Source of the DNA: Maricaulis sp.
GTDB taxonomy: Bacteria > Pseudomonadota > Alphaproteobacteria > Caulobacterales > Maricaulaceae
DNA length: 36,665 bases
Direction of reading: 5' to 3'
NCBI RefSeq assembly: GCF_030149515.1
Contig: NZ_JASBRI010000018.1
Coordinates: 1-36,665, forward strand
Below are positions 9,401-17,443 of the stretch, one piece after another. The notes under the pieces were generated by a model, which did no database searches, was not told the DNA's origin, and was given only the letters and a program-made list of their open reading frames with translations. Each line of letters begins with the position of its first letter. Position 1 is the stretch's first letter. The position numbers and the translations under genes are program-made.

Positions 9401-12400
9401 TCTTCATTGAGGCCGGTGAAGGCTCGCTGGTTGATATCGAACTGGATATCATCATGTTCGCGAACGCGTTCATCGCCACGATCGGCGGGGGCGGTGAGCT
9501 GGACCTCAAGTTCAACATCACCGACCCGAATGACGACGGCAAGGTCCGGTTGTCCGAACTGCTCGATGCCATCCTGTTCATGGTGAAGAACGGTGCGGTC
9601 ACCCCCCACCAGCAGATCGCCTATATGCTGGAAGGCACGATGTCATTCTTGGTGGATACCGAAGCCAGCTTCCTGGGCGCGACGGAGACGATTTACGAGC
9701 TGGAACTGCCCCCGATCGAGCTGGAGCTGTTCGATCCCGAACCCAGCCTGGTCAGCGGACTCGATAGCGATCGCAGCAGCATTCTTTCCCTGGAAGGACT
9801 GTTGAACCTGCTGGGCCTGGGCGGTGGCGGCGAAGACGAGGTCGGCACACAGGTCCTCAATCTGGGTGCCCGGATCATGGGGGCCAATTCCGACATGGTG
9901 GAGGACGGCGACGACATCGTCGTGCTCGGCACGTTGGCGAACCGCTACGCCGTCACGCTGAACAATGCGGAAGGCTCGCTGGACGGGGAAATCGACCCCG
10001 ACGCCAAGGCTGTCATTATCCCGGCCGGCGAAGGCGACAATGTCGTCGACATGTCGAAATTCTCCGATGCGGACAGCGATCGTGTGACGATCACCTACTC
10101 CGGGGCCGGCCAGGACACGATCACCCTCCCGGTTGGCGGATTGAACGTGGTTTTTTCCGGTGCGGGCGATGATGTCATCACGGCGCCGGACGATGCGCAG
10201 GGCACCTACATCATCTTTTCCGAGGGCGGCGCCGACACGATCGATATTCCCGGCGGCAATGTGATTGTCTTCTCCGGCGACGATTACGGCATGCGCGACG
10301 TTTTCCTCACCGAATTCGCCAATGGCGATGTCACGCCCGAGCGCGTGCGCGAACTGCTGGGGCTGCTTGAGGACGACACGGCCGATCCCGGCGCGGACGG
10401 CCATTACGACGTCGGCGGCGATACACCCGTCAACCTGGATGTCCTGCTCGAAAACTATACCGAGATTTCGCAGCTCAAGGCGGATCGCGACGACGAGAGC
10501 ATCACGGTTGGCGCGGGCAATCATATCCTGCTCACCGGCAAGGGCGACGATGTCATCCGCGGCGATCTCGACGGGGCGGGTGAGGTCACAGTCCTCTCCG
10601 GCGCGGGCGATGACGACATCGCCATTGGCGGCACGACGGTCTTCATCGAGGGCGGCGCTGGTTCCGATACGATCGAGGTCAATGGCCAGACGGTCGAAGT
10701 CTGGGGCTGGGGCAAGGCGGCCGGCGAGCGCGGCGGCCTGGGTACGACGTCGGAAATTGACGCCCTGGCGAGCAATGACGGCGACGACATCATTATCGGC
10801 GGGTCCGGCGATGACCAACTCTTCGGCCAGGTCGGCGACGACCTGATCGAGGGCAATGGCGGCAATGACACGATCGGCGGCGGTCTCGGCAACGACGTGA
10901 TCGCCGGCGGCACCTTCGCCTTTACCCTGGACGGCGCGGCACTCGATATCCGCGATGTCGATATCGCCTCGGCCATTGACGGCGTGCTGGACATACGGGT
11001 GAACGACCTTGCCGATGGCGATGATACGATCCGCGGCGGTTCGGGCGACGATATCCTGCTGGGTGGCGGCGGCGCCGACACGATCAGCGGTGCGGCCGGG
11101 CTGGATCTCATTGCCGGCGATTTCGCCAGCATTCTGGTCAGCGGCAACATGATCGCCCAGCGGATGAGCGCGCTCTTCGAAGAAAGCAGCCGGCAGGGCG
11201 GCGACACGATCGATGCGGGCTCTGCCGATGATATCGCGATGGGCGGTGGCGGCGACGATGCGCTGATCTCCGCCTCCGGCGACAATATCCTGCTGGGCGA
11301 TTTCGGTATTCTCGAGGGTGCGGATCTGCGCGAGGGCGCCGAAACGATCGTTTCCATCAACAGTATGCAGGGCGGCAATGACACGCTGACCACGGGGCGC
11401 GGCAATGACCTGCTGATCGGCGGTGAGGCCGATGACGTACTCAACTCCGGCCTGGGTGTGGATATCCTCTTCGGTGACAATGCCAATGTCGATTTTCCGG
11501 GCCTGACCCTGACCGGTCTTGCGCTCGATACGGACGGCAATGACACGCTGGTGATGGGTGAGAATCTGAGCGGTACGGAGCCCGCGCCCGTCGACCAGAA
11601 CGACCTCGCCTTCGGCGGTCTGGGCGACGACACGATCACCGCGACCGTAGGCGGGCTCACCCTGATCGGGGATAGCGGCGAGATGTTGCTGCGGGCCGAG
11701 GCGCTCGAGGCGCTCGCGAATTACGCCGATCCCGGCAACGCGCCGTCCGATGCGGTTCTGGCCGAGGCCGAAGCCGCCTGGTTCCTGTTCGACGCGATGG
11801 TCGCATCGGCGCAGACGGCACCGGATGCGCGCGACGGCAATGATGACGTCACGATCGCCGGCGGTATTAATTCCATCGCCCTGGGCGGCGGGGACGATAC
11901 GGCTCTGCTGCAGGATGGCCTGAACCATCTCCTGGGCGATGACGGCATCATGGCGACGCTGCTGAACGACGAGAAGGACACGATCCGCTACCAATTGACG
12001 TCCACCGACATGGCGGCGGCCTCCGGGCGGGACACCATCACGGCGGGCGACGGCAATAATGTGCTGATCGGCGGCGAGCAGGGCGATGTGATCGAGGCCG
12101 GGGACGGATTCAATCTGATCCTCGGCGATCGCGGCGACTATCTCTCCTCCAATTCAGAACGGGTCGGTTTTCTGCGGTCCGACGCCTCGCTCCTGGGCGG
12201 GGATGACGTGATCACGACCGGTGCCGGTAATGCGATCATCGTGGCCGGCCAGGGCGATGACACCGTTTCTGTCGGAGACGGCGACGATGTCGCCCTGGGC
12301 GACGATGCGAAAGTCACGCATCAGGATGGCTGGGACATTCTGATCGTCGATACCGTCAACCACGCCAGTGGCGGCCATGACACGCTGACCGCGGAAGGCA

Positions 12401-13416
12401 CGCGCGGCGATAATGTGCTCATGGGCCAGACCGGCGACGACGTGATCGATGGCGGCCTCGACGACGATCTTGTCGTCGGTGACAATGCCGATCTCGACTT
12501 CCTGCCCGATGCGCGCAGTTTCGACGGCCAGTCCGGTCTCGACAAGCTTTTCCGCTTCGTGAGTGTCGTTCCGGACGTGGATGGCGATGATGTACTCCGC
12601 GGGCATGACGGCACGGACTATCTCGTTGGCGGCTTCGGGGACGAGGAAATGTTCGGCGGCGATGGCCAGGACTTCCTCATCGGCGATACGGCCATCATGT
12701 CCCGGGCCTATACCGCCCAGGGCGACGGCGTGTTCGGCGAATTGTGGATCGATACGAATTTCGCCTACGAGACCGGCGGCTATGACGAAATGCACGGCGA
12801 GGCCGGCTTTGATGTCATGATCGGCAATCTCGGTCCGGATATTTTCTTCGGGGATACCGAAGAGGATGCGCTCTTCTCGGACGGATTTGCCGGCTATTTC
12901 ACCACGCAGTGGGACAGCGGCCTGTTCAACCAGCCGACCCCGCACTGGCAATTGGTGAAGGTGAATTTCGCCGGACCGGGAGCCGTCGATATCGTCTCTA
13001 AGGCCCAATCCGCCGGCTCGATCGGTCTGAGCCTGGACCGTGCACCGGAAGGTGAGGCCTCGCGTGGTGCGGACGAGGCGCCAGGCGTGCGCAGCAGTGC
13101 CGTGTTTGACCGTGTGGACACAACGGCCGTGTCGGCCAGCCATCTCGACATGCTGATGGACTACGTGCTGGGCGATCTGATGATGTCGGCCATCGCCGAG
13201 CTGATTGCGATGGGGCTGGAGGGCGAGGCTCTGCGGGCGGCGATTGCGGCCGAGCTGGGCGTGCATATGAGCCAGGCACTGCAGATTGACGGTGTCTCGC
13301 AAAGCCTGCTGCTTGAGCGCGTGATGACAATCATCGAAGATCGCCTGGATCTGGATCAGAGCGCTGCGATCCCGCCGCAACACACCGGCGCGCCGATGAT
13401 GGTGGCGGCGGAATAG
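6436..13416 (+). CDS. Giant LEPR-XLL / RTX repeat protein, probable exported substrate
   Basis: This 2,326-residue acidic protein opens with LEPRIMMDAN at residues 16-25, the LEPR-XLL signature found at the N-terminus of many very large exported repeat proteins. A disordered Pro/Glu-rich part runs to about residue 330. A long beta-rich acidic region without a family I recognise spans about 390-1130. Calcium-binding RTX-type repeats occupy about 1210-2150. GGSGDDQLFGQVGDDLIEGN at about 1455 is the most canonical block. Within the RTX zone a hydrophobic-Gly-Asp motif recurs nine times at roughly 60-residue spacing. The last 170 residues are partly helical and end in GAPMMVAAE, not an obvious classical type I signal. 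I chose ATG 6436 because GGAGGAG lies five bases upstream. The frame is open back to 6229, but that would overlap the barrel gene. It lies in the middle of the secretion-like operon and is its likely cargo. Confidence 0.85.
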   Translation: MSVSSVNPTIPAPVLLEPRIMMDANLEWDLASTTALSGSLSSMVQAFAEQYAAVDELEVPGFDALLSGDNAAGPVSGNGAQAADMSAVLNAADRVQSAFADLRAAVLEGSRDLIGTGEIDYSTDEFLPGGQVRPVADDALRDIALADIERIADDAIIADLVQSGWVAETVEEDQPQTAKKPVSEPGPVLTPELADHETGISERDANSAKRPVSEPQTGADPAVPADVFDALETPVIGMASDAWSHAIGLDAAGLLVLPSGTSPAGDDVIDWRPDVLSNDAIHLVAADIAPRAPVIDTPPERPALDLASIQAARIADHLFVPELDEAGVGAFMAPAVLGLVRSGPLPAAPETVHPKQLTPAQAKALSGSGTLEAEPFEFLFASGAAAVDTASNITVTELEGFNALALLNDPGPLLSGIYDIFQELDGLFDSFLADIDLPIIGDAIGTGLTFFDDVMNSVLLPALEYAETPQEDGSLPSTIDIINGFVNDALNSVFGTEDVEYLHAFLDTSGTTAESFIYGAINFSGKLFSEMLDIDFDFGIPGLNIEVEEGSEILLELSYTVNIGFGLDAGGFFLLNDTDDAEVSIDFLVDAGTFSGSMSVLNLLGLSAQAVTLDEDGVIISDASTDGGTAQLHAFLEADLYGDSGSEIERDFSNIEPLDGSGNVLAYENIIYLDELDFGELVSFDFGAEVDVQIGVVGNILDPFSGEALEIGGNPILPNVAAELVLDASYTLAEGLSVDALGIHNVRIDASQLYDALIRPLVDPILAVVGPLLDVIDIIFQDPIGLLKDLAVDLVALWFPIIKTVDNVAEIANSIAQFVADLADAGGMVHFGSFDFTEFGDELASGETNASDIDLTTLDPTGFTTDDGDGGFGTFGDPGDGFSVDIPLLKNPFSAISLLLGDFSGVELVRARYTWFNIDSADLDFTQLFLDSLDIPDIVVDALESLEVGTLISNRIEGHGITMFEVGYDLSGVQNFLNSYDPFRLFDGVFIEAGEGSLVDIELDIIMFANAFIATIGGGGELDLKFNITDPNDDGKVRLSELLDAILFMVKNGAVTPHQQIAYMLEGTMSFLVDTEASFLGATETIYELELPPIELELFDPEPSLVSGLDSDRSSILSLEGLLNLLGLGGGGEDEVGTQVLNLGARIMGANSDMVEDGDDIVVLGTLANRYAVTLNNAEGSLDGEIDPDAKAVIIPAGEGDNVVDMSKFSDADSDRVTITYSGAGQDTITLPVGGLNVVFSGAGDDVITAPDDAQGTYIIFSEGGADTIDIPGGNVIVFSGDDYGMRDVFLTEFANGDVTPERVRELLGLLEDDTADPGADGHYDVGGDTPVNLDVLLENYTEISQLKADRDDESITVGAGNHILLTGKGDDVIRGDLDGAGEVTVLSGAGDDDIAIGGTTVFIEGGAGSDTIEVNGQTVEVWGWGKAAGERGGLGTTSEIDALASNDGDDIIIGGSGDDQLFGQVGDDLIEGNGGNDTIGGGLGNDVIAGGTFAFTLDGAALDIRDVDIASAIDGVLDIRVNDLADGDDTIRGGSGDDILLGGGGADTISGAAGLDLIAGDFASILVSGNMIAQRMSALFEESSRQGGDTIDAGSADDIAMGGGGDDALISASGDNILLGDFGILEGADLREGAETIVSINSMQGGNDTLTTGRGNDLLIGGEADDVLNSGLGVDILFGDNANVDFPGLTLTGLALDTDGNDTLVMGENLSGTEPAPVDQNDLAFGGLGDDTITATVGGLTLIGDSGEMLLRAEALEALANYADPGNAPSDAVLAEAEAAWFLFDAMVASAQTAPDARDGNDDVTIAGGINSIALGGGDDTALLQDGLNHLLGDDGIMATLLNDEKDTIRYQLTSTDMAAASGRDTITAGDGNNVLIGGEQGDVIEAGDGFNLILGDRGDYLSSNSERVGFLRSDASLLGGDDVITTGAGNAIIVAGQGDDTVSVGDGDDVALGDDAKVTHQDGWDILIVDTVNHASGGHDTLTAEGTRGDNVLMGQTGDDVIDGGLDDDLVVGDNADLDFLPDARSFDGQSGLDKLFRFVSVVPDVDGDDVLRGHDGTDYLVGGFGDEEMFGGDGQDFLIGDTAIMSRAYTAQGDGVFGELWIDTNFAYETGGYDEMHGEAGFDVMIGNLGPDIFFGDTEEDALFSDGFAGYFTTQWDSGLFNQPTPHWQLVKVNFAGPGAVDIVSKAQSAGSIGLSLDRAPEGEASRGADEAPGVRSSAVFDRVDTTAVSASHLDMLMDYVLGDLMMSAIAELIAMGLEGEALRAAIAAELGVHMSQALQIDGVSQSLLLERVMTIIEDRLDLDQSAAIPPQHTGAPMMVAAE

Positions 13417-13470
13417 TCACGCTGACGACAAACTGAACATGCAAGGGCACTCCGCCCGAAGGACGATGAC

Positions 13471-13773
13471 ATGACCGAAAAAAAGACCACCGGCGCCCCC
13501 GACGAAGTGGGTGGCATCAAGATCAATTGGCATGACGAAAAAATGGACAGCCATTACGCCAATATCGGCACGGCGACGGCCAATCGGGAAGAATTCTTCC
13601 TGCTCTTCGGCACGCACCAGCATTGGCGCGGCGACCTGGCCGAGACCAAGGAAGTCGATGTGGATCTGGCCCACCGCATCGTGATGAGCCCGTTTGCCGC
13701 CAAACGCCTGGCCATGATCCTGAACCAGTCGGTGAAAGCCTACGAAGACAAGTTCGGCAAGATCGGTTCCTGA
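13471..13773 (+). CDS. DUF3467 family protein
   Basis: The 100-residue soluble protein matches the DUF3467 pattern: an early YAN motif (HYANIGTATANREEFFLLFG), then a central strand region and the terminal RIVMSPFAAKRLAMILNQ helix ending in YEDKFGKI. Members are small cytoplasmic proteins of unknown function. The start ATG has AAGGA seven bases upstream. It stands 54 bases after the RTX gene and 8 bases before the next adaptor gene, so it is cotranscribed with the secretion-like set. A chaperone or targeting role for the giant cargo is a possible inference from position only. Confidence 0.8.
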   Translation: MTEKKTTGAPDEVGGIKINWHDEKMDSHYANIGTATANREEFFLLFGTHQHWRGDLAETKEVDVDLAHRIVMSPFAAKRLAMILNQSVKAYEDKFGKIGS

Positions 13774-13781
13774 CCGGGGCG

Positions 13782-15410
13782 ATGCTGGAAACGCTCTCGT
13801 GCATCTTTTCGCTGAGACCTGGCGCGTCCGCTGCGCCGGTGGCGATACTCGGGGCGCTTCCGGAGGATATTGCATCGCTTGAGGTACCCGCTATCGCGGC
13901 GGGCCAGTCGGCGTTGCGCCGGATCGGGGACAAGCTGGTCGTGCTGGCGCCGCAGGACGACGGTGCGGTTATCGGGTTTGTGCTCGACGCGGTGCCGCCG
14001 GCCACACAGCTCAAGAACATCGCCAACCGCCTGGCCAGGCTCGCCGCGTCAGGCCGGCTCGCGGCGGCCTCGTCCGACACGGGCGATACGCTGGCCGAAC
14101 TGCCGGACAGTGCGCGATTTCTCACGCGCTATCTCGGCAAGGCGCGGGGCCGGATCACGCCGCGGCGCCTCCTGGCCATGGCCTGCGATGCCCTCACGAA
14201 TGCCGGGGATGCGGACGAGGTGGCGATCCTGGTCTGCCGCCCCGGCGAGCAATCTGTGCTCACCCTGTCCTCCCTGCGGCTGGAGCCGATGCGGGATGCG
14301 ATCGGCGATCTCCTGCGCCGCTGGCGGGGTGAAGAGAGGCTCACGCAACACGTGTCCACGACGGATCTGGAGGAGGAGGATCTGCGGCATGAGGACACGA
14401 TCCTGCTCCTCGACAAGGCCGCCGTCTCGCATTGCTATATTTCGCTTCCGGCCCAGGGGGATGCCGGTTTCGGCTTCCTGCTGTTCGGTCCGGCCGCACG
14501 GGACCCCGAACGGTGCTGCGAGGACCTTCGCGGCATTCTGGAATTGCGCCACAGAACCCAGCGCGACTGGTCCAGGCGGCGCACCTACTTGCGGCGTGGA
14601 TGGATGGCGGCAGCGGCTGCCTTTCTGATTTTTCTGCTCTTGCCGACCGACCGTGCCATTACCGCTTCGGGTGTGACCCGCCCGCGCGATGTCGATGTCG
14701 TCTCCTTGCATTTCCCCACCTATCTCGATCAGATGCAGGTCGAGGTGGGCGAAACGCTCGATCCGGGCGCACCGATCGCCGTGCTGACGGCGCCGGACCA
14801 GGACGATGCCCGAGCCTCCGCGCTTTACCAGATCTCGGTCGAGGAAGCGGCTGCCAATGCGGCTCTCGCCCAGGACGATTATGGCGCCTATGTGCAGGCG
14901 CAATCCCGTGTTGCCTTGCAGCAGGCCCGTTTGCAGCAGATCGAAGCGCGCATGGCCTTGCTCACGCCGACAGCGGACGGGGGCGGGCGTGTCGTGGCGG
15001 CACTCTCGGGCGGCGAGCGCGGGCGTTTCCTGGCGGCGGGAACAGAAATCGCCCGCATCCAGACCAGTCATCGCTACACATTCGAACTCACGCTCAGCCC
15101 CGCCGATGCCGGCTTTGTCGCGGTGGGACAGTCGGGCGAACTGAGCTTGCGCGGTCAGCTGGATCGTGCCTATCCGATACGCATTCTGACCCCGCCGGCG
15201 CCCGATACGCGAGGGGAGGACCCGGAAGCGGCGCCCGTCCTGATCGCGACCGCGATGATCGAGACCGAGGGCGAGGTGCAAATCGTGCCGGGCCTGTCCG
15301 GCTTCGCCCAGATCGATACAGGGCGGGCGATCCGCCTGGCCGTGTGGACACGTCATATCGTCGAATTTGTCAGGATGAAGGCATGGACAATCCTGAACTG
15401 GCGCATCTGA
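13782..15410 (+). CDS. HlyD-like membrane adaptor with large cytosolic N-terminal domain
   Basis: The 542-residue protein has about 270 N-terminal residues without a signal peptide, a single membrane helix at about 275-291 (AAAAAFLIFLLL), and a periplasmic HlyD-type part. The periplasmic part begins with a lipoyl half-domain (LDQMQVEVGETLDPGAPIAVL). A Gln/Ala-rich hairpin and a beta-barrel segment (YTFELTLSPADAGFVAVGQ) follow. The cytosolic domain has alternating helices and strands and may be a divergent GAF-like fold; I cannot assign it securely. ATG 13782 is taken because longer forms would run through the DUF3467 gene in another frame. The 3' end overlaps the M50 gene by 28 bases. The architecture suggests a link between cytosolic recognition and the periplasmic duct. 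Confidence 0.75.
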   Translation: MLETLSCIFSLRPGASAAPVAILGALPEDIASLEVPAIAAGQSALRRIGDKLVVLAPQDDGAVIGFVLDAVPPATQLKNIANRLARLAASGRLAAASSDTGDTLAELPDSARFLTRYLGKARGRITPRRLLAMACDALTNAGDADEVAILVCRPGEQSVLTLSSLRLEPMRDAIGDLLRRWRGEERLTQHVSTTDLEEEDLRHEDTILLLDKAAVSHCYISLPAQGDAGFGFLLFGPAARDPERCCEDLRGILELRHRTQRDWSRRRTYLRRGWMAAAAAFLIFLLLPTDRAITASGVTRPRDVDVVSLHFPTYLDQMQVEVGETLDPGAPIAVLTAPDQDDARASALYQISVEEAAANAALAQDDYGAYVQAQSRVALQQARLQQIEARMALLTPTADGGGRVVAALSGGERGRFLAAGTEIARIQTSHRYTFELTLSPADAGFVAVGQSGELSLRGQLDRAYPIRILTPPAPDTRGEDPEAAPVLIATAMIETEGEVQIVPGLSGFAQIDTGRAIRLAVWTRHIVEFVRMKAWTILNWRI

Positions 15411-17350
15411 ACCAGATCGAGCTCGATGGCCCGCTGGATCAGCCCGAGCGGGGCGTGATGGCGCGGGACAGGGTGACCGGCAGCATCCTGGTCCTGCCGC
15501 GGGAAATCGTACGTGCCCTGTTGCGGCTCAAGCATGGCGGAGCGTCAGGCCGGTCCGACGCCGAAACGGCCAGGCGCGACCGGCTGGGCATCGCCAGCCT
15601 GCTGCACACGGTTCAGCACCTGCGCCAGGCCGGCCGGGCCGGACAAAGGGCGGTCAATCCGCTGTTCCTGCGCATATCCCTGTTCAATGTGGCGCCCTTC
15701 CAGCCCTATCTGACCGGGCTGGCACGGGCGATTGTCGGGCCGGCCTACATATGGGCCATGCTGGCCCTGACCTTCGTGGCACTCGCCCTGGGGGTCCAGA
15801 GCGAGTGGGCGATTGCCGGCGCATATCAGAACATTTTCTCGCCGCAGGCGCTTTTGACCTTCGGGATCGCGGCGCCGCTGTTGAAGATCTTCCACGAGCT
15901 GGGCCATGTCCTCGCCGCCACCCGGTACGGGACGCGTGTGGCGCATGCGGGCATTCTGTTCATTGCCCTCTTCCCCATCCCCTTTGTGGATTGCTCGGAC
16001 GCGGATGTGTCTGCGAACCGCAAGCAGCGTGTGGTGATCAGCCTGGCGGGCCTTTTCACGGACATGTTGCTGGGCGTTCTGATCTTCATCGCCTGGCATT
16101 TCACGACGGGCGATTTTCTCCGTGCCTTGCTGGGCAATCTGTTTGTCTATCTCACGCTCAACTCGATCCTGTTCAACGCCAATCCGCTGGTGAAGCTGGA
16201 CGGTTATTTTGCGCTGATCGACCTGGTTCGCTACCGCAATCTCTCCCAGGATGGCGGCCGGTCGTTCAAGGGGTTCCAGCTCTGGCTGGGCTCGCTCGGC
16301 CGGCTGGGCCAGGCCCCCGGAAATCCGGGCGAAACGGCGATCCTGGTCTATGCGATCGCGAGCTTTTTCTATCGTCTGTATATTATCGGCTTCATCGCCT
16401 ACAGCCTGCTTCCGCGCTATATGGGCGTGGGTGCCGTCCTGGTGGTGTGGGGGCTGATCGCCCTGTTCTTCGCCCCGCTCGCACGCTCGCCCGAGCAGGC
16501 GGGGCCGGCCCGGAGTGAGGACAACAAGGCCATCTGGACAGTGCGGTTCGGCGCGCTGGCGCTGATCGCCTTGGCTCTCGTCGTGATCCGCGTGCCGGTA
16601 CGTCAGGACTTGCCTGTCACGGTCGATGCGTCGGGGCATTACGCGGTCTCGGTGCCGGAAACCGGCCGGCTGGTCGCCCTTTCCGAATACGGGGTCATGC
16701 AGGCCGGTGCCCGGCTGGCGGCGCTCGAAAGCGTGGCCTTGCGCGAGCAGCTAGTCGAACGCGAAGCCGAACTCGCCATCGCCCGCCGCAGGCTCGACGC
16801 AGAACGAGGCGGCGAACCGGTCCGTGCGGCGACCGCGCGCGAGCGGGTCCATTCGCTCTCGACCCAGATCGCCCAGCTGGAATACCGGATCGCCCAGGAG
16901 ACCCTGCGGGCGGAGGAGAGCGGCGTGTTTGTTCCGCGCAGCGATCTGCAATCGGGAACGCGCCTGGAAGCCGGTAGCGCGCTTGGCGCCTACTATCCGG
17001 ACAGCGGGAATGCGCGTCTCTCCGGGCGTTTTCCGGAGCGTTATGTGCACTACTACCGGGATGGTGTGCAGGCCGCAGAGCTCCGCTTCGGCGGCGAGTA
17101 CTATCCGTTGGACGTCATGCAGCTGACCCTCCAGGAGCGCGTATCCATCGATCGGCAAAGCGGTCAGCGCCTCTATGTGATCCAGGTCACCGCCCCGCTT
17201 CCGCCGGCCGGGATCATGAGCGGGGCGGCGCGGCTGAGGCTGGACTTCCGCACGGAAGCGCTTTGGCAGCGCGCCGCCTTCCACATCCGTGGCCTGTTGC
17301 AGAATCTCCAGGACGCCCGCCTGTCCGAAATCGAGCGGCGATTGGGCTGA
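15383..17350 (+). CDS. M50 zinc metalloprotease fused to HlyD-like periplasmic arm
   Basis: The 655-residue membrane protein carries the zinc motif H171-E-L-G-H175 in a hydrophobic segment. A second site-2-protease motif, N267-P-x4-D273-G (NANPLVKLDG), supplies the third zinc ligand. Around these are roughly six to eight membrane helices. The last one (ALALIALALVVI) leads into a 240-residue extracytoplasmic arm with a lipoyl-like segment, a coiled coil (REQLVEREAELAIARRRL) and a barrel-like end. This is the layout annotated as putative peptide zinc metalloprotease / M50-HlyD. All catalytic residues are present, so it is likely active, perhaps cleaving or handling the cargo as it crosses the membrane. 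The ATG at 15383 follows AGGA by seven bases. It is the last gene of the operon. Confidence 0.85.
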   Translation: MDNPELAHLNQIELDGPLDQPERGVMARDRVTGSILVLPREIVRALLRLKHGGASGRSDAETARRDRLGIASLLHTVQHLRQAGRAGQRAVNPLFLRISLFNVAPFQPYLTGLARAIVGPAYIWAMLALTFVALALGVQSEWAIAGAYQNIFSPQALLTFGIAAPLLKIFHELGHVLAATRYGTRVAHAGILFIALFPIPFVDCSDADVSANRKQRVVISLAGLFTDMLLGVLIFIAWHFTTGDFLRALLGNLFVYLTLNSILFNANPLVKLDGYFALIDLVRYRNLSQDGGRSFKGFQLWLGSLGRLGQAPGNPGETAILVYAIASFFYRLYIIGFIAYSLLPRYMGVGAVLVVWGLIALFFAPLARSPEQAGPARSEDNKAIWTVRFGALALIALALVVIRVPVRQDLPVTVDASGHYAVSVPETGRLVALSEYGVMQAGARLAALESVALREQLVEREAELAIARRRLDAERGGEPVRAATARERVHSLSTQIAQLEYRIAQETLRAEESGVFVPRSDLQSGTRLEAGSALGAYYPDSGNARLSGRFPERYVHYYRDGVQAAELRFGGEYYPLDVMQLTLQERVSIDRQSGQRLYVIQVTAPLPPAGIMSGAARLRLDFRTEALWQRAAFHIRGLLQNLQDARLSEIERRLG

Positions 17351-17443
17351 GTGACGCTGTCAGCCCGGATCCGAACGCGGATGGGTGACGGGAAGATCGG
17401 GCACGCAAAGGTCCAGGAGCCGGTCCACAGCCGGCCTGCATTC

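Noticed and set aside
9643..11994. 783-codon minus-strand open frame opposite the RTX repeats
   Set aside because: Its repetitive translation simply mirrors the GGxGxD repeats on the plus strand; no independent start signal or family match.
10790..12900. Tandem DNA repeats or CRISPR-like array
   Set aside because: The repetition is at protein level (RTX); DNA units are degenerate and lack constant repeats with unique spacers.
14432..15382. Longer N-terminus for the M50 protein
   Set aside because: It would run through most of the upstream adaptor gene in another frame with arginine/proline-rich, non-homologous sequence.
17364..17385. Small hairpin between the M50 and egtD genes as a bidirectional terminator
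   Set aside because: Only a 5-bp stem (ATCCG/CGGAT) with mismatched flanks and no T-run on either strand.
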